From Bradyrhizobium nitroreducens (GTDB lineage: Bacteria > Pseudomonadota > Alphaproteobacteria > Rhizobiales > Xanthobacteraceae), in NCBI RefSeq assembly GCF_002776695.1, contig NZ_LFJC01000003.1:5264081-5328080 (forward strand): DNA of 64,000 bases. The letters are read 5' to 3'. The notes beneath the pieces were generated by a model. It made no database searches. It was given only the letters and a program-made list of their open reading frames with translations, and was not told where the DNA came from. Within the stretch, counting starts at the first letter, position 1. Every line of letters begins with the position of its first letter. A program made the position numbers and the translations under genes. This document shows positions 42,845-50,021 of the stretch, in pieces.

Positions 42845-43516
42845 ATGATGTCCGGTATCGGTGCTCGGCCGAACGACCACGTCGTTCGATCTCAATTCGT
42901 CGCCAGTCTCGATGACCAGTCGCGTGATTGGGAGCTCGTGCTGCGGGAGTCCCACCATCGCATGAAGAATACGCTCACTCTGCTCGGTGCGTCAGTTCGC
43001 CGCGATTTCACGCGCGCAGGCAGAGGGGATGTGTCGATGGCGGTGGACCGGCTCGAGCGGCGCATCGTTGCCTTCGGCAGGCTCTATCAGCTCCTGTCCG
43101 ACAATGATGACCCGTCGATGGTGTCCGTCGCGCCCTTCTTCGAAAATCTCTGCGGGGCGCTCTCCGAAGCCGTGCTGGAGCCGGCGGGCATCCGCTGCGA
43201 AGCTGCGATCGAAAGCGGCAATTTGCCGGCAGCGCAGTGCCATCGGCTCGCGCTGATGCTGACCGAGCTGGTCACGAATGCGGCAAAACACGCCTTTCCG
43301 AACAAATCTGGCGCGCTGATCCGTGTCGATCTGGCCGACCGCCACGGCGCCTGGCTCTGCACGGTGGCCGACAACGGCATCGGCGCCACCGCACCGCTGC
43401 AGGGCACCGGCAGCCGTATCCTCGAAGGGCTCGCACGCAGCATCCACGCGAAGCTGCACGGCGAGGCGGGGCAGGGCGGCACGCGCGTGACCATCGCGGT
43501 GCCGGCGGCCGTCTGA
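42845..43516 (+). CDS. HWE/HisKA_2-type sensor histidine kinase without sensor domain
   Basis: A 223-residue soluble kinase. The dimerisation/phosphoacceptor region reads ESHHRMKNTLTLLGASVRRD (ExxHRxKN, the HWE/HisKA_2 H-box). The ATPase part has LMLTELVTNAAKHAF (N box), ADNGIG (G1) and GTGSRILEGLARS. There is no transmembrane or PAS domain, so it must receive its signal from a partner. HWE/HisKA_2 kinases in Alphaproteobacteria often work in general stress (PhyR/EcfG) or light and redox signalling. The ATG at 42845 has GGGGAGG upstream. It is followed after 44 bases by the VOC gene. Its promoter region carries direct-repeat site D. Confidence 0.87.
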   Translation: MMSGIGARPNDHVVRSQFVASLDDQSRDWELVLRESHHRMKNTLTLLGASVRRDFTRAGRGDVSMAVDRLERRIVAFGRLYQLLSDNDDPSMVSVAPFFENLCGALSEAVLEPAGIRCEAAIESGNLPAAQCHRLALMLTELVTNAAKHAFPNKSGALIRVDLADRHGAWLCTVADNGIGATAPLQGTGSRILEGLARSIHAKLHGEAGQGGTRVTIAVPAAV

Positions 43517-43560
43517 TGAATCGTACGTGCTTGCAATCCGCATTTCATCAGGAGCTCGAC

Positions 43561-44250
43561 ATGGCCACCATCGACATCGAACGCGACGCCGCGACCGAGC
43601 CCTCCAAGTCCCGTAGCGTCGATCTGAAGCTCGAAGTCGTCGTGATCCCGGTGTCTGACGTGGATCGCGCCAAGGCGTTCTACGCACGCCTCGGCTGGCG
43701 GCTGGACGCCGATTTCAGCTCGGGCAACGACTGGCGCGTGATCCAGTTCACGCCGCCGGGATCGGCGTGCTCGGTGATCTTCGGCAGGAACGTCACGGCT
43801 GCGGCTCCCGGTTCGGCGCGCGGCCTGTATCTGATCGTCTCCGATCTCGACGCCGCCCGAAAGGATCTGCTCGACCGCGGCATCGCGGTCAGCGAGCCGT
43901 TCCATGGTGCCGGCGATGTCCATGCCGGTCCCGACGAGCCATATCTGTTCGGCAGCGTTCGCGTCAGCGGCGCCGACCCGAAGCGCGGCAGTTACAGCTC
44001 GTTCGCCTCGTTCAGTGATCCCGACGGCAACGGCTGGCTGTTCCAGGAGGTCACGACGCGGCTGCCGGGTCGCATCGCGGGCGACGGCACGACGTTCGCC
44101 TCGACAACCGATCTTGCCGCGGCCCTGCGCCGCGCCGCAGTGGCGCATGGCGAGCACGAGAAGCGGACGGGCGGGCATGACGAGAACTGGGCCGATTGGT
44201 ACGCCGACTACATCGTGCGCGAGCAGGCCGGCCAGACGCTGCCGTCCTGA
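43561..44250 (+). CDS. VOC-superfamily (glyoxalase/bleomycin-resistance) protein
   Basis: A 229-residue protein with a VOC domain: VVVIPVSDVDRAKAFYARLGWRLDADFS, LYLIVSDLDAARKDLLDRGIAVSEPF and FASFSDPDGNGWLFQEVTTRL, so paired beta-alpha-beta-beta-beta units with probable metal ligands. A C-terminal extension (about residues 175-229, ending HDENWADWYADYIVREQAG) is seen in some VOC proteins of soil bacteria. The ATG at 43561 has AGGAGC upstream; an ATG at 43516 overlaps the kinase stop but lacks a ribosome site. The substrate is unknown. Context suggests detoxification of a small electrophile. Confidence 0.85.
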   Translation: MATIDIERDAATEPSKSRSVDLKLEVVVIPVSDVDRAKAFYARLGWRLDADFSSGNDWRVIQFTPPGSACSVIFGRNVTAAAPGSARGLYLIVSDLDAARKDLLDRGIAVSEPFHGAGDVHAGPDEPYLFGSVRVSGADPKRGSYSSFASFSDPDGNGWLFQEVTTRLPGRIAGDGTTFASTTDLAAALRRAAVAHGEHEKRTGGHDENWADWYADYIVREQAGQTLPS

Positions 44251-44375
44251 CGCTGCTGCATTCTTCCCTGACGGCGCGTGCACGATGATGTCTTCGTCGC
44301 GCGCCGCTTGCATTGTATCGCGCGGCTTCGCAACAAGCATCCATCACTTGCCTCGACTGCGCAGACTCGCAAGGG

Positions 44376-44404
44376 ATAACGCGCTCTAACAACCCATAAC
44401 GAGC
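44376..44404 (+). promoter_or_regulatory. Phased direct-repeat site E upstream of the epoxide hydrolase gene
   Basis: ATAAC, CTAAC and ATAAC recur at exact 10-base steps (44376, 44386, 44396), with CTCGC one step earlier (44366). The core CTAACAACCCATAACGAGC differs from site B by one base. The site lies in the 251-base gap before the hydrolase gene. Confidence 0.68.
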
Positions 44405-44501
44405 AAATCGCAAGCGCCTGCGTCAATCTTTCTGCACACGAACCGATGCGTCGAATTTCAAATTCGGTCAGCGTCGCCGACCAAAGCAAGGGAGATTCAA
44501 A

Positions 44502-45815
44502 ATGACCACGCAAGCACGCGCCGACATCCTCAACCCCGATCGCCGTCAATTGCTGGGCCAGGCCGCGATGACGGCGGTCGCCGCCAGCGTCTCGAGCCTG
44601 CTGCCGCTGCGTTCCGCAAAGGCGGGAGTGAGCGACGCGATCCGACCGTTCCAGGTCAACGTGCCCGAAGCGGATCTGCTCGATCTCCGCCGCCGTCTCG
44701 CCGCGACGCGATGGCCGGACCGGGAAATCGTTGCCGACCAGTCCCAGGGCGTGCAATTGACGACGGTGCAGCAGCTCGTGCGCTACTGGCAGAACGATTA
44801 CGACTGGCGCCGGATGGAGGCGCGGCTGAACGCGATGCCGCAATTCGTCACCGGGATCGACGGCGTCGACATCCATTTCATTCACGTCCGCTCCCGGCAC
44901 GAGAATGCGCTGCCGATGATCGTCACACATGGCTGGCCGGGCTCGATCATCGAGCAGATGAAGATCGTCGGACCGCTGACCGATCCGACCGCGCATGGCG
45001 GAACGGCGGCCGACGCGTTCGATCTCGTGATCCCCTCGCTGCCCGGCCACGGCTTCTCCGGTAAGCCGGCGACGCTCGGCTGGGATCCCCAGCGCATTGC
45101 GCGGGCCTGGATCGTGCTGATGAAGCGCCTCGGCTACAGCCGTTATGTCGCGCAAGGTGGCGACTGGGGCAATGCCGTCACCGAGCAGATGGCGCTGGTC
45201 GCCCCGCCGGAGCTGCTCGGCATTCATACCAACATGCCGGCGACCGTCCCTGACGACATCGCCAAGGCGTTGCAGCCCGGCGGGACGCGGCCGTCGAACC
45301 TCTCGACCGAGGAGCGCATTGCCTACGACCAGCTCGACGATTTCTATAAGCACGGCCTCGGCTATGCCATCGAGATGTCGAACCGGCCGCAGACGCTTCT
45401 TGGCCTGGTGGATTCGCCGGCGGGCCTTGCGTCCTGGATGCTCGATCACGATGCGCGCAGCGCCGCGATGATCGCGCGCGTGTTCGACGGCAAGACGGAA
45501 GGCCTGACGCGCGACGACGTGGTCGACAACATCACGCTCTACTGGCTCACCAACACCGCGGTGTCGTCGGCGCGACTCTATTGGGAGAACAAGCTGGTGT
45601 TCTTCGCGCCCAAGCACGTCAAGATCCCGGTCGCGGTCAGCGTCTTCCCGGACGAGATCTATGCCGCGCCGCGCAGCTGGGCCGAGAAGGCCTATCCGAA
45701 GCTGATGCACTACAACCGTCTCGACAAGGGCGGCCACTTCGCGGCCTGGGAGCAGCCCGCATTGTTCACTGCGGAAATGCGCACCGCGTTCCGTCCGCTG
45801 CGCCAGTCGATCTGA
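44502..45815 (+). CDS. Microsomal-type epoxide hydrolase (EHN domain), Tat-exported
   Basis: A 437-residue protein. A twin-arginine signal (PDRRQLLGQAAMTAVAASVSSLL...AKA) spans residues about 12-41. The epoxide hydrolase N-terminal (EHN) domain follows (IRPFQVNVPEADLLDLRRRLAATRWPD...). The alpha/beta hydrolase core has THGWPGSIIEQ (oxyanion), nucleophile Asp in AQGGDWGN and a C-terminal catalytic His in KGGHFAAWEQP. Such enzymes open epoxides to diols. The ATG at 44502 has GGGAG about nine bases upstream. The enoyl-CoA hydratase-like gene follows after 26 bases, so they form an operon. Direct-repeat site E lies upstream. It is the second Asp-nucleophile hydrolase in this block. Confidence 0.9.
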   Translation: MTTQARADILNPDRRQLLGQAAMTAVAASVSSLLPLRSAKAGVSDAIRPFQVNVPEADLLDLRRRLAATRWPDREIVADQSQGVQLTTVQQLVRYWQNDYDWRRMEARLNAMPQFVTGIDGVDIHFIHVRSRHENALPMIVTHGWPGSIIEQMKIVGPLTDPTAHGGTAADAFDLVIPSLPGHGFSGKPATLGWDPQRIARAWIVLMKRLGYSRYVAQGGDWGNAVTEQMALVAPPELLGIHTNMPATVPDDIAKALQPGGTRPSNLSTEERIAYDQLDDFYKHGLGYAIEMSNRPQTLLGLVDSPAGLASWMLDHDARSAAMIARVFDGKTEGLTRDDVVDNITLYWLTNTAVSSARLYWENKLVFFAPKHVKIPVAVSVFPDEIYAAPRSWAEKAYPKLMHYNRLDKGGHFAAWEQPALFTAEMRTAFRPLRQSI

Positions 45816-45841
45816 CATCAAGCGACATCAGGAGTGAGACC

Positions 45842-46690
45842 ATGAACCGCCCCGAACGTACTTTCACGACCGACGAGATCCGCCTGGAGCGCCGGCTGCC
45901 GACCTACTGGCGCGTCACCTTCGACATGCCGCCGGTCAATATCTTCGGCCCGCGGCATCTTCCGCTGCTCAGCGACATCGTCACCGCGATCGAGACCGAT
46001 CCGGACGTGAAGGTCGTGGTGTTCGACAGCGCCGTCGAAGGCTTCTTCATCACGCATTACGATTTCCTCGCGCCGCTGGAGGAGTCGCTTGCCGTTCCGC
46101 CGGGTCCGACGGGCCTGCAGTCGCTGCCTGACACGCTGGTGCGTCTCAGCCGCGCGCCGGTCGTCTCCATCGCCTCGATCCGGGGCCGCGCGACCGGTGT
46201 CGGCAGCGAGCTCGCGCTCGCGAGCGACATGCGCTTTGCCAGCCGCGAGAAGGCGATCCTGTCGCAATGGGAGGTCGGTGCGGGCCTCGTGCCCGGCGGC
46301 GGACCGATGGCGCGGTTGCCGCGGCTGATGGGCCGTGGCCGCGCGCTCGAAGTGCTGCTCGGCGCCGACGACGTTCATGGCGATCTCGCCGAGCGCTACG
46401 GCTATGTGAACCGGTCGATGCCGGATGCCGAGCTCGACGGCTTCGTCGAGGCGCTCGCGATGCGTATCGCGTCTTTCGACAAGGAGGCCCTCGCCGAGAC
46501 CAAACGCCTTGTCGATGTCGCGAGCCTGCCGCCGGATGTGGAGATCAAGCCGGAATGGGACGCGTTCCTGGCCGCGCTCGGCCGGCCTGCGAGCCAGACC
46601 CGCCTCAAGACGCTGATGGCGCGCGGCTTCCATCGCGCCGGCGACGTCGAGAACCGGCTGGGCTTCCACGTCGGACAGATCGGCAGCTGA
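45842..46690 (+). CDS. Enoyl-CoA hydratase/isomerase (crotonase) family protein
   Basis: A 282-residue crotonase-fold protein. The oxyanion-hole segment VVSIASIRGRATGVGSELALASDMRFAS and the following EKAILSQWEVGAGLVPGGGPMARLPRLMGRGRALE are characteristic. A first oxyanion-hole region is VVFDSAVEGFFITHYDF. Glu within QWEVG is a candidate catalytic residue. The ATG at 45842 has AGGAG about eight bases upstream. It is co-oriented with and close to the epoxide hydrolase gene, suggesting a joint degradative or detoxifying role. Substrate cannot be predicted, and it need not act on CoA esters of fatty acids. Confidence 0.88.
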   Translation: MNRPERTFTTDEIRLERRLPTYWRVTFDMPPVNIFGPRHLPLLSDIVTAIETDPDVKVVVFDSAVEGFFITHYDFLAPLEESLAVPPGPTGLQSLPDTLVRLSRAPVVSIASIRGRATGVGSELALASDMRFASREKAILSQWEVGAGLVPGGGPMARLPRLMGRGRALEVLLGADDVHGDLAERYGYVNRSMPDAELDGFVEALAMRIASFDKEALAETKRLVDVASLPPDVEIKPEWDAFLAALGRPASQTRLKTLMARGFHRAGDVENRLGFHVGQIGS

Positions 46691-46691
46691 G

Positions 46692-46717
46692 GGAACCGCA
46701 GCGGCGCTCGACCGGTT
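46692..46717 (+). promoter_or_regulatory. EcfG-like promoter, one mismatch, upstream of the OsmC gene
   Basis: GGAAC (46692-46696), a 17-base spacer and GGTT (46714-46717) match GGAAC-N16/17-CGTT with one mismatch. It lies in the 106-base gap before the OsmC gene. OsmC-type genes are common stress-regulon members, which raises the plausibility. Confidence 0.4.
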
Positions 46718-46796
46718 TTGAAGGGGCAGGGGCGCCACGCCGATGTCGCCTTTACCCGGTACGAGCGGCGATCCTCAAACACAAGCCAGGAGAACC

Positions 46797-47222
46797 ATGA
46801 TGATCCGCAAGGCAACAGCAGTCTGGAAAGGCACCGGTCGCGATGGCACCGGCCATCTCTCGAGCGAATCCGGCGTGCTCGCGCAGACGCCCTATTCGTT
46901 CAAGACCCGCTTCGAGAACGAGAAGGGCACCAATCCCGAGGAGTTGATCGCGGCCGCGCATGCGGGTTGCTTTGCGATGGCGCTGGCCTTCGGTCTTCAG
47001 ATGGCCGGCTTCACGCCGGACGAACTCTCGACCGAAGCCGCCGTCACGCTCGAGCCCGAAGGCAAGGGCTTCAAGATCAGCAAGTCGGCGCTCACCCTGC
47101 GCGCCAAGGTGCCGAACCTCGACGATGCAGGCTTTGCCAGGATCGCCGGTGAGGCCGAGAAGAACTGCCCGGTCTCGAAGGTGCTCAACGCCGCAATCAC
47201 GCTCGACGCCAAGCTGGGCTAG
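46797..47222 (+). CDS. OsmC/Ohr-family peroxiredoxin
   Basis: A 141-residue OsmC-type protein that reduces organic hydroperoxides through two cysteines. Both are seen: AAHAGCFAMALAFGLQ (peroxidatic) and EAEKNCPVSKVLNAAITL (resolving). The N-terminal MMIRKATAVWKGTGRDGTGHLSSESGVL is typical of OsmC itself, rather than Ohr. AGGAGA precedes the ATG at 46797 by four bases and a second ATG at 46800 by seven. Two GC-rich hairpins follow the stop. MsrA is encoded next, so the pair covers peroxide and methionine-sulfoxide damage. Confidence 0.93.
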   Translation: MMIRKATAVWKGTGRDGTGHLSSESGVLAQTPYSFKTRFENEKGTNPEELIAAAHAGCFAMALAFGLQMAGFTPDELSTEAAVTLEPEGKGFKISKSALTLRAKVPNLDDAGFARIAGEAEKNCPVSKVLNAAITLDAKLG

Positions 47223-47241
47223 GCGCGCGCGTCAATTCGTG

Positions 47242-47298
47242 CCATCCGGGCCGAGGGCCCGGATGGTCGTACAGGGTATGCCCGGCTTTCGGCCGGGC
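47242..47298 (+). terminator. Two consecutive hairpins after the OsmC gene
   Basis: CCATCCGGGCC-GAG-GGCCCGGATGG (47242-47266) is a perfect 11-bp stem with a 3-base loop. GCCCGGC-TTTCG-GCCGGGC (47280-47298) is a 7-bp stem. No T-run follows. The first is a strong candidate terminator or 3' stabiliser. Confidence 0.55.
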
Positions 47299-47360
47299 TG
47301 CGGAAGGCTTAGGATGTGGAAGATGCAGAACCGACAGGGTGGTCAATTGGGAGCGGACAA

Positions 47361-47873
47361 ATGACGATGGAACGCGCAGTTTTGGCCGGAGGCTGCTTCT
47401 GGGGCATGCAGGATCTGATCCGCAAGCAGCCGGGCGTGATCTCCACGCGCGTCGGCTACACCGGCGGGCACGTCAAGAACGCCACTTACCGCAATCACGA
47501 AGGCCACGCCGAGGCGATCGAGATCATGTTCGATCCCGCCAAGACCAGCTTCAGGACCATGCTGGAGTTCTTCTTCCAGATCCATGATCCGACCACGCTC
47601 AACCGTCAGGGCAATGATCTCGGCACGAGCTACCGCTCGGCGATCTTCTACACGAGCGACGAGCAGAGACGTATTGCCGAGGACACCATTGCCGACGTCG
47701 AGGCGTCGGGCCTGTGGCCGGGCAAGGTGGTGACCGAGGTCGCGCCTGCAGCCGAGTTCTGGGAGGCCGAGCCCGAGCATCAGGATTATCTCGAACGTTA
47801 TCCGGACGGCTACACTTGCCACTTCATCCGGCCCGACTGGAAGCTGCCGCGCCGCGCGGCTGCGGTCCAATAG
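47361..47873 (+). CDS. msrA: Peptide methionine-(S)-S-oxide reductase MsrA
   Basis: A 170-residue MsrA that repairs methionine sulfoxide in proteins. It opens with the catalytic motif AVLAGGCFWGMQDL (active Cys in GCFWG). It continues with GVISTRVGYTGGHVKNATYRNHEGHAEAIEI, FFQIHDPTTLNRQGNDLGTSYRSAIFY and a C-terminal YPDGYTCHFIRPDW holding a recycling-type Cys. The ATG at 47361 has GGGAG about eight bases upstream; a 15-codon longer frame is unsupported. It lies 138 bases after the OsmC gene, past two hairpins, so it probably has its own promoter. Confidence 0.94.
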   Translation: MTMERAVLAGGCFWGMQDLIRKQPGVISTRVGYTGGHVKNATYRNHEGHAEAIEIMFDPAKTSFRTMLEFFFQIHDPTTLNRQGNDLGTSYRSAIFYTSDEQRRIAEDTIADVEASGLWPGKVVTEVAPAAEFWEAEPEHQDYLERYPDGYTCHFIRPDWKLPRRAAAVQ

Positions 47874-47963
47874 TCGCGAGATCATCGGGAAAGACCGGCG
47901 CTGTATCGTCTACCTGACGGCAGCGATCCCTAAGTCACGCTTGAAGGTCACGAGGAGGGGGCC

Positions 47964-48096
47964 ATGGCGAACGTCTCCGACACCTTCTACGCGCCCGGCG
48001 CGGCACCGATCGTCGCGCAGCTGGCCGGTATCTGCTCAGGAAGCCGGATCGTCGCGGTCACCTGCCGGCGTCGCGATGGCGAGAACGACTCGCGGC
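47964..48096 (+). other. Orphan translation start with strong ribosome site, possible gene remnant
   Basis: GAGGAGGGGGCC precedes an ATG at 47964. The frame codes about 40 plausible residues (MANVSDTFYAPGAAPIVAQL...) and then runs antisense into the tetR gene with arginine-rich, non-protein-like sequence. It could be the 5' remnant of a truncated gene or a short peptide frame. No family is recognised. Confidence 0.25.
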
Positions 48097-48738
48097 TCAA
48101 TGCGCCGCTGCGCGGAATCCGCAGATCACGTCCACTGCCTTCCGGGCCAGCTCTCTCAGCTCGGCGCGGCGGACGCCGGCGCGGGCCCGGATGGCGATGG
48201 TATGCATCGTGGCTGAGGCGAGGATGGCAAGGGCCGCGGGGTCGGCGTCGCGCTTCAACTCGCCCTTGTCCTGAGCGCGACGGAAACGTGCCTCGAAATC
48301 GGCATCGATCGCATGCAGTCCCGCCGCAACGCTGCTGCGGATTGCCGCATCTTCTGCCACTTCGGTCACGGCGGTCCCGACCACGAAACAGCCCCGCGTG
48401 GTTCCCTTGCCGGAAAAATAGATCGACAGTGCGGCGTCATAGGCCTGCATCAGGGCTTCGTCCAAGGGATGGTCCCCCGCGAGGGCCTCGCGCGTTGCGG
48501 CAAGGCTCATCTCCCAATAGCGCGCGAGCGCTTCGAGATAGAGCGCGTGCTTGTTGCCGAACACTGCGTAGAGGCTCGGTGGGCTCATGCCGGTCGCGGC
48601 GGCAACCTTGTCCAGGGATGTGCCGGAGTAACCGGTTCTCCAGAACGTCTCCGTGGCCCGCCTGAGGGCGGTCTCTGCGTCATAGGCGGGCGGCCGTCCG
48701 CGGCGCGCCGGGCCGGTTACGCTCTTTTTTCGTGCCAT
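48097..48738 (-). CDS. TetR-family repressor of the adjacent efflux operon
   Basis: A 213-residue TetR regulator. The N-terminal HTH reads AETALRRATETFWRTGYSGTSLDKVAAATGMSPPSLYAVFGNKHALYLEAL (about residues 20-72). The rest is the helical ligand domain, including KGTTRGCFVVGTAVTEVAED. The basic N-terminal arm (MARKKSVTGPARRGRPPAYD) is typical. The ATG at 48738 is chosen by domain position; a longer frame passes through the operator region. It is divergent from the HlyD/EmrA gene, with two operator-like sites between them. It probably represses the pump and is released by a pump substrate. Confidence 0.9.
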   Translation of the reverse strand: MARKKSVTGPARRGRPPAYDAETALRRATETFWRTGYSGTSLDKVAAATGMSPPSLYAVFGNKHALYLEALARYWEMSLAATREALAGDHPLDEALMQAYDAALSIYFSGKGTTRGCFVVGTAVTEVAEDAAIRSSVAAGLHAIDADFEARFRRAQDKGELKRDADPAALAILASATMHTIAIRARAGVRRAELRELARKAVDVICGFRAAAH

Positions 48739-48780
48739 ATCGCCAGGATCCCGGTTGTGCTGCTTCACAAATATATTTGT

Positions 48781-48854
48781 ATAGATCGTTATAAAAATCA
48801 ATGGCCGCGCATCTTGATCACCACACCGGAGTACAATATTTGTAACGATCGTTA
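48781..48854. promoter_or_regulatory. Two TetR-type operators between tetR and emrA-like genes
   Basis: TAACGATCGTTA at 48843-48854 is a perfect 12-base palindrome just before the EmrA-like start. ATAGATCGTTAT at 48783-48794 shares the GATCGTTA half and lies 60 bases away, close to tetR. The arrangement suits control of both divergent genes. Confidence 0.7.
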
Positions 48855-48878
48855 GTAAATTAGATGAGGACGAGGACG

Positions 48879-50021
48879 ATGCGTCTGAATATCGCGCCAA
48901 TCGCCGGCTGGTGGGGCGATCGCAGCTTCCGCGGGAGCGAGGGGGCTGCGCAATTTTTCCGAGCGGACCTTGGCAAGCGGCTGCGGCGCCCCCTGATGCT
49001 GGTGGTGCCGGCCATGGCCGCCGTGTTCGGCGCCTTCGTGTATCTGGCGCAGGAACAATATGTTTCGACCGACGATGCGTTCGTGCGTGCCGCCAAGGTG
49101 ACCATCAACGCGCGGGTGTCGGGCCAGGCGGTCGAGATCGCCGTGCGCGATAACGAGCGCGTGCGACGGGGGCAGGTCCTGTTCCGGATCGACCCCGAGC
49201 CCTATCAGATTGCGGTCGATCAGGCCGAGGCCCGGCTCGGCAGCGCGCGGCTCCAGATCGACTCCCTCAAGGCGACCTACCGCCAGCAGCAGGCGGAGCT
49301 GCAATCGGCCAAGGAATCCGCTTCCTTTGACGAGCGCGAGTTCGATCGCAAGAAGACGCTGGTGGCCTCCGACTTCACGCCGCGCGCGGTCTATGAGCGG
49401 GCCGAGACCGATCTCAAGGTCGCCCGCCACCGCATGGCATCGATCGAACAGCAGATCGCCAACACGGTCGTCGCGCTCAACGGCGATCCCGATATCGACG
49501 CCGATCGTCATCCGACGGTCCGCGCGGCAAGAGCCCAGCTCGACCGCGCGCGGCTCGATCTCTCCTACGCCACGGTGGTTGCGCCCGACGATGGCATCGT
49601 GACGAAGGTGGACGACTTGCAGATCGGGGGTTTCGTCAATGCGGGAGCGCCGACGTTCTCGCTGATGTCGAGCCGGGACATCTGGATCGAGGCGAATTTT
49701 CGCGAGACCGGCCTGACCCACATGCGTCCGGGCCAGGAGGCGACGATCGACGTCGATGCCTATCCGGATCGCAAGTTCAGGGCGCATATCGTCAGCATGA
49801 GCCCCGGTACCGGATCGGACTTCTCGGTCCTGCCGCCGGAAAATGCGACCGGGAACTGGGTCAAGGTGGTCCAGCGGTTGCCGGTGCGCCTCGAGCTCGA
49901 CGATCTCGATCCGACCCGGCCGCTGTTCTCCGGCATCAGCGTGACGGCGCGGGTCGACACCGGCCATCGCCGCAGCTGGCCGTATCGCTTCCAAAGCGCG
50001 CTTGCGACGGAGGTCCAATGA
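48879..50021 (+). CDS. HlyD/EmrA-type membrane fusion protein
   Basis: A 380-residue periplasmic adaptor: cytoplasmic N-terminus, one membrane anchor (LMLVVPAMAAVFGAFVYLAQ, about residues 39-58), the biotinyl-lipoyl half motifs YVSTDDAFVRAAKVTINARVSGQAVEIAVRDNERVRRGQVLFRIDP, a long coiled-coil hairpin (about residues 105-210), then the second lipoyl half and beta-barrel (LSYATVVAPDDGIVTKVDDLQIGGFV, IEANFRETGLTHMRPGQEATIDVDAYP). The ATG at 48879 has two GAGGA repeats upstream and is preferred to the ATG at 48864. Its stop overlaps the start of the pump gene (ATGA). Exports toxic hydrophobic compounds together with the DHA2 pump. Confidence 0.91.
   Translation: MRLNIAPIAGWWGDRSFRGSEGAAQFFRADLGKRLRRPLMLVVPAMAAVFGAFVYLAQEQYVSTDDAFVRAAKVTINARVSGQAVEIAVRDNERVRRGQVLFRIDPEPYQIAVDQAEARLGSARLQIDSLKATYRQQQAELQSAKESASFDEREFDRKKTLVASDFTPRAVYERAETDLKVARHRMASIEQQIANTVVALNGDPDIDADRHPTVRAARAQLDRARLDLSYATVVAPDDGIVTKVDDLQIGGFVNAGAPTFSLMSSRDIWIEANFRETGLTHMRPGQEATIDVDAYPDRKFRAHIVSMSPGTGSDFSVLPPENATGNWVKVVQRLPVRLELDDLDPTRPLFSGISVTARVDTGHRRSWPYRFQSALATEVQ

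Noticed and set aside
48739..48900. N-terminal extension of the TetR protein
   Set aside because: It would translate through the operator sites and part of the divergent gene start. The basic arm and HTH position support the ATG at 48738.
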